Assembly (NCBI RefSeq): GCF_000980835.1
Contig: NZ_CP011312.1
Span: 2,046,001-2,110,000, forward strand
Source of the DNA: Corynebacterium kutscheri
Lineage (GTDB): Bacteria; Actinomycetota; Actinomycetes; Mycobacteriales; Mycobacteriaceae
DNA length: 64,000 nucleotides
Direction: 5' to 3'
The notes beneath the pieces were generated by a model. That model was not told the origin of the DNA. It did no database searches and worked only from the letters and a program-made list of their open reading frames with translations. The position numbers and the translations under genes are program-made. Of this stretch, positions 60,701 through 64,000 are shown piece after piece. How positions within the stretch are numbered: position 1 is the stretch's first letter; each line of letters starts with the position of its first letter.

Positions 60701-62496
60701 GTAAAGATACTAATAACTTCCACACTCCGTCCCCGGATACCCAGCAAGCTAACCCTAGGGCGCATAATGCGTGGCTGCAATGGGCGGTAGATATTTTTCT
60801 TCTCGACGCATACCGGGTTATTTTTACTCATAAGGGCTACCACACGTTTAAAAAAGGCCTTTTCTGGGCAGGCCTGATTGGTGTTTTAGAAGGCATTGCT
60901 ATTTTTACGATTATCCCAGCGATTACTTCTTTTATCAGTGGTGAGGCTGTTTTGGGGATGCAGTGGATAGGCTGGGTGGTAGTACTTGTTGGTCTTGCAA
61001 TTATTGCTTCAGTAGCAACCTATTTTCAGGCCACGGCAAGCTATCTATCAGCTATTGATGCCTTATTCCAGTTAAATATTCGATTAGGCAATAAAATCAC
61101 GCGCATTCCATTGGGACTTTTTACTCAAGCGCTCAGTACAAATCTTTCTCAATTAATGACCAGTTCTATGATGAATGTTGGTCAAGGTGCTGCGCATTTT
61201 GTCGGCCCAATTGTGCGTGGACTCAGTACCACAGTAACCATGACTATCCTTGCGTTTTTCTGGTCGTGGCAACTAGGTTTGATCCTTTTAACTACTATCC
61301 CGGTAATGTTCCTAGCAACTACAGCATCCAGGCATTTTAAAGCACGCGGCGAAAATATAGTTTTTCCCACTAGTACTGCTTATGCCGATCGGATCTTAGA
61401 GTTTAGTGCTACTCAGCCTTCGCTGCGTTCCTGTGGGCAGGCCAGTAATTATCGGCCGCTGCTTCAGGCTAAGGAAACTTATCTTCGTGCTGCGCATAAA
61501 GATCTTTGGTTAGGTATTACAGCTAATATTATTCACGGGTTAAGTGGGCAAGCACTGAGCTGCGCTTTGATTATTGTGTCGATTTTCCTTGGCTCTACTG
61601 CCATCTTGGATCCGCTAGCAGCTGTTGCTTTTGCTGGGATATCGCTGCGCTTTTCGACGGTTCTTAACGAACTTGCTGAATTTGCGATCGCCATTGAGGT
61701 CTCACGTAAGCCGGTTACCGAAATCCAGCAGATTTTAGCTACTCCAGAGCTTCCGGAAGCAACTAAGCGCGCTGTGTTAAATCGACCTGGCGAAGTGGTA
61801 TTTAATCAGGTTCATTTTGGCTACGATCCTGATTATCCGGTATTGAAAGATATTGATTTTGTTATTCCTCCGCGCAGTTTAACAGCTATTGTTGGTCCTT
61901 CAGGTAGTGGTAAAACCACTCTGTTTAAATTGATTGCACGTTTCTGGGAGACAACGAGTGGTCAGATTACAGTAGGTGGGGTTGATGTGCGTGATCAGCC
62001 TACCGAGCAGCTCATGGAGCAACTATCCATGGTGTTCCAGGATGTATATCTTTATGACACAACTTTGGCGGAAAATATTCGCTATGGGCGCGCGGATGCT
62101 ACTGATGAAGAGGTTCGAGCAGCTGATGAGCTCGCGGGGGTTGCTGAGATTGCCAAGCGTCTGCCTGGTGGCTGGCAGGCACGTGTTGGTGAAGCTGGAA
62201 AGCGTCTTTCTGGCGGTGAGCGTCAGCGTGTTTCTGTAGCACGGGCATTATTAAAAGGTGCACCAATTGTGCTTTTTGATGAGGCTACTTCGGCTCTGGA
62301 TGCAGAAAATGAAGCCCATATTTCGCAGTCTATTGCTGATCTTCGTGCGCGTTCTACGGTGTTAGTTATTGCGCATAAGCTAGATACTATTTGTAATGCT
62401 GATCAGATTTTGGTGTTGGATGAAAGCGGTGCCTTAACGCAGGTGGGTACTCATGATGAGCTTATTCATTCTGATGGTGTCTATCGAAGGTTGTGA
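60697..62496 (+). CDS. ABC transporter, fused membrane-ATPase half (IrtB/YbtQ-like)
   Basis: 599 residues; ATGA overlap with the upstream partner. Membrane domain GLFWAGLIGVLEGIAIFTIIPAI, WIGWVVVLVGLAIIASVATYF, IPLGLFTQALSTNLSQLM, ALSCALIIVSIFLGSTAIL; ATPase with GPSGSGKTTLFKLI, FQDVYLYDTTLAENIRYG, LSGGERQRVSVARALL and IVLFDEATSALD. It pairs with the previous protein. The five genes share one transcript that ends at the hairpin 62557-62598. With the DtxR-like box this makes an iron-regulated uptake system; substrate (a siderophore, its breakdown product or another iron chelate) is not determined. Confidence 0.88.
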   Translation: MSKDTNNFHTPSPDTQQANPRAHNAWLQWAVDIFLLDAYRVIFTHKGYHTFKKGLFWAGLIGVLEGIAIFTIIPAITSFISGEAVLGMQWIGWVVVLVGLAIIASVATYFQATASYLSAIDALFQLNIRLGNKITRIPLGLFTQALSTNLSQLMTSSMMNVGQGAAHFVGPIVRGLSTTVTMTILAFFWSWQLGLILLTTIPVMFLATTASRHFKARGENIVFPTSTAYADRILEFSATQPSLRSCGQASNYRPLLQAKETYLRAAHKDLWLGITANIIHGLSGQALSCALIIVSIFLGSTAILDPLAAVAFAGISLRFSTVLNELAEFAIAIEVSRKPVTEIQQILATPELPEATKRAVLNRPGEVVFNQVHFGYDPDYPVLKDIDFVIPPRSLTAIVGPSGSGKTTLFKLIARFWETTSGQITVGGVDVRDQPTEQLMEQLSMVFQDVYLYDTTLAENIRYGRADATDEEVRAADELAGVAEIAKRLPGGWQARVGEAGKRLSGGERQRVSVARALLKGAPIVLFDEATSALDAENEAHISQSIADLRARSTVLVIAHKLDTICNADQILVLDESGALTQVGTHDELIHSDGVYRRL

Positions 62497-62556
62497 CAGG
62501 CACGGAAGAATGCTCAGGGTTGGTCGCTGACTTGAGTTAATTGATGAGAAAAATGG

Positions 62557-62598
62557 GCTAGCCTGCCAGGGTAGAAATACTGGCAGGCTAGCTTTTTC
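62557..62598 (+). terminator. Terminator of the ECF/ABC operon
   Basis: GCTAGCCTGCCAG (62557-62569) / CTGGCAGGCTAGC (62580-62592), perfect 13-bp stem, followed by TTTTTCTT. Confidence 0.92.
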
Positions 62599-62679
62599 TT
62601 CTGGGAAGAAGATTCTTTGATGGTACAGCTGTAAGTACACTGGCCGCAATGGGGTGGGCTATTTTTAACCCATAATGTG

Positions 62680-62717
62680 CTATTGCCCACCAGAAGTTCT
62701 CTTCTGGTGGGCAATAG
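62680..62717. terminator. 17-bp hairpin downstream of sortase gene
   Basis: CTATTGCCCACCAGAAG (62680-62696) / CTTCTGGTGGGCAATAG (62701-62717) with TTCT loop, 24 nt past the sortase stop. No T-run on the minus strand. Confidence 0.65.
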
Positions 62718-62741
62718 TGTGTGTTTTGTACGTTCTAGTTG

Positions 62742-63665
62742 CTATTCATCATCGGTGTGTGGTTTTTTAACGGCGAGATAGCCGGAACGCCAGAATAGGA
62801 TTCCGATGATGATGATGCCGATTCCTAAGCCTAGGAGGGAATAAGGGAAACCAACTTCGGCTTTTGCACGGGCAGCTTCAATGTCTGCTTGTGGTGTTGG
62901 TGTTACTCGCTCTGCGGTAACCAAAATGCGGTGTGTGTTAATACCCAAGGGGGTACATGTCACCAAAGTAACCAAATCCTGGTCTGCGTTGGCTCTTAAA
63001 AATTCAGTGTTTTCCGGGCTAACCACTTTGGTGTCGCGAATCTCGTAGGTCATTACTTCCCCGAGAGTCTCGACGGTAAAGCGGTCTCCGACTCCAACTT
63101 TATTTAAGTTGGTAAACATGGTTGCCTCTGCTAGTCCACGGTGAGCGGTAATCACCGAGTGTGTTCCTAAGCCACCGACTGGAAGAGAAGTTCCTTCCAA
63201 GTGGCCGGCACCTTTGAGCAGAGTTTCATCATCAGTACCGTGATAAATAGGCAGATCCACATTAATTTTTGGAATGCGGATACGTGACATGACATCTGAG
63301 CCGTCAAAACGCAACTGGTCTTTGTACGGGACTACATCTTCTACCATGCCGGTACCGCGTGGGATATTAGCCCACGCGTCTAACGAAGCACCTGCGCTTA
63401 GCTGCGCATTGTACTCATGTGCCAAAGCCATGAGCTCACTAGAACTACGCGGCTTTGCATTCTCAATTTGGGAACCATAGCTATCTACAATTCGCGCCTG
63501 TTCACGTGCGGAAAACCACGACGCGGTGGCGGGGTAGAGACCGACAAGAAGTGCCGCCACAGCCGTTACGCAAGCAAAACATGCAAGCCAGGAGAAGACC
63601 CATTTCTTTGATTCGGTTGGAGAATCCTCAATTGGATTTTCTGGCTGAGCGGTCACTGTTGTCAT
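62742..63665 (-). CDS. Class C (pilus-polymerising) sortase
   Basis: 307 residues. N-terminal membrane helix LACFACVTAVAALLVGLYPA; the lid region (IPRGTGMVEDVVPYKDQL, lacking an evident DPW/DPF motif), then RIRIPKINVDLPIYHGTDDETLLKGAGHLEGTSLP, HSVITAHRGLAEATMF (catalytic His), LVTLVTCTPLGINTHRILV (catalytic Cys in TLVTC and Arg), and a second C-terminal helix (LLGLGIGIIIIGILFW). It joins pilin monomers through lysine-threonine bonds. It sits directly after a pilin gene on the same strand, so the cluster is a Spa-type pilus locus continuing past the window. Confidence 0.93.
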   Translation of the reverse strand: MTTVTAQPENPIEDSPTESKKWVFSWLACFACVTAVAALLVGLYPATASWFSAREQARIVDSYGSQIENAKPRSSSELMALAHEYNAQLSAGASLDAWANIPRGTGMVEDVVPYKDQLRFDGSDVMSRIRIPKINVDLPIYHGTDDETLLKGAGHLEGTSLPVGGLGTHSVITAHRGLAEATMFTNLNKVGVGDRFTVETLGEVMTYEIRDTKVVSPENTEFLRANADQDLVTLVTCTPLGINTHRILVTAERVTPTPQADIEAARAKAEVGFPYSLLGLGIGIIIIGILFWRSGYLAVKKPHTDDE

Positions 63666-63707
63666 ACTTTAAACTTTTGATCCTAGGGATTGAGAGGCAA
63701 ACCGGTA

Positions 63708-64000
63708 CTAGCCGCGCATACGACGAACGAATACGAAGCCTGAACCAACGGCGATGATCATAAGGATACCACCAGCGATAAGCATAAGAGCAACGCCTTG
63801 GCCACCGGTAAGAGGTAGATCAGGGGTGTCGCGCTTGTTGTTCTTTACAGTCAAGTCGTAGCTGCCTTCTGCGTTCTTGCCGATCTTCACAGCAACAGCG
63901 AACTTAGCGTTCTCACCCTGCGGGGTAACGAAGCCAGCAGGAGCTTCAGTTTCTACGACCACGTAGCAACGGAATTCTTTCGACTTTGGATCATTCTGAT
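63708..64000 (-). CDS. Major pilin (SpaA-type), C-terminal part only
   Basis: Truncated by the window edge; only the last 97 residues are visible, beginning SKEFRCYVVVETEAPAGFV. They show the E-box typical of pilins (VVETEAPAGF), sorting signal LPLTG, a membrane helix (GVALMLIAGGILMIIAVGSGFVFV) and RRMRG. The frame has no start before 64000. Polymerised by the adjacent class C sortase into the pilus shaft. Confidence 0.9.
   Translation of the reverse strand, partial: QNDPKSKEFRCYVVVETEAPAGFVTPQGENAKFAVAVKIGKNAEGSYDLTVKNNKRDTPDLPLTGGQGVALMLIAGGILMIIAVGSGFVFVRRMRG

Overview
The window reads as the chromosome of a Corynebacterium, probably close to the C. diphtheriae / C. ulcerans / C. pseudotuberculosis / C. 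kutscheri group. The evidence is a corynomycolyl-transferase-like esterase, HtaA-type haemin-binding surface proteins, DtxR-, McbR- and HspR-type operators, SpaA-type pilin with a class C sortase, LAxTG wall-sorting signals, and the gene order ald-hspR-dnaJ-grpE-dnaK near adhA (known from corynebacteria). Base composition is moderate to AT-rich for an actinobacterium. Species was not determined.

Layout. 1-1594: small helical protein plus a DUF1023 alpha/beta hydrolase. 1694-4466: adhA and ald for ethanol oxidation. 4940-9265 (minus strand): dnaK-grpE, a terminator, then dnaJ-hspR; the dnaK upstream region carries four HAIR-like HspR operators. 9769-12444: AI-2E-type permease and an antigen-85-like mycolyltransferase. 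12955-16019: iron-type (DtxR-box) HtaA-domain surface protein with an accessory membrane protein. 16111-22963 (minus strand): LAETG-anchored surface adhesin, acyltransferase with SGNH domain, PitA-like phosphate carrier. 23464-26858: an FprA-like remnant protein under an McbR operator and a large membrane Fe-S oxidoreductase. 27033-36508: an 'anchored repeat' metal ABC transporter locus, in which five proteins carry the same surface domain, one of them the substrate-binding protein itself. 36639-40537: DUF1707 protein, alaT-like aminotransferase, UDP-glucose dehydrogenase and dCTP deaminase. 40681-40754: tRNA-Gly(CCC).

From the tRNA to about 48970 the sequence is accessory DNA: insertion-sequence debris, two intact Abi_2/AbiF-type HEPN proteins on opposite strands and a decayed third, each intact one preceded by a structured-RNA candidate; then orphan genes, a MerR/carboxymuconolactone-decarboxylase pair and a GIY-YIG protein. 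48975-55437 returns to chromosomal-looking genes (galE, a three-gene ABC exporter, an aldo/keto reductase with its MerR regulator, and a VOC gene interrupted by one amber codon). 55818-62496 is a tightly coupled five-gene operon under a DtxR-like box: an ECF importer (T, fused A-A', S) and a heterodimeric pair of ABC transporters of the IrtAB/YbtPQ/equibactin type, probably for siderophore-bound iron. The window ends in a pilus cluster: class C sortase and the C-terminus of an LPLTG major pilin running off the edge.

The most interesting material is the AbiF-like protein/RNA cluster (41001-44981), the metal-binding protein with a circularly permuted surface domain inserted in it (32470-33930), and the set of four HspR operators in front of dnaK. 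All functional statements come from reading motifs and context by eye; no search or alignment program was run.
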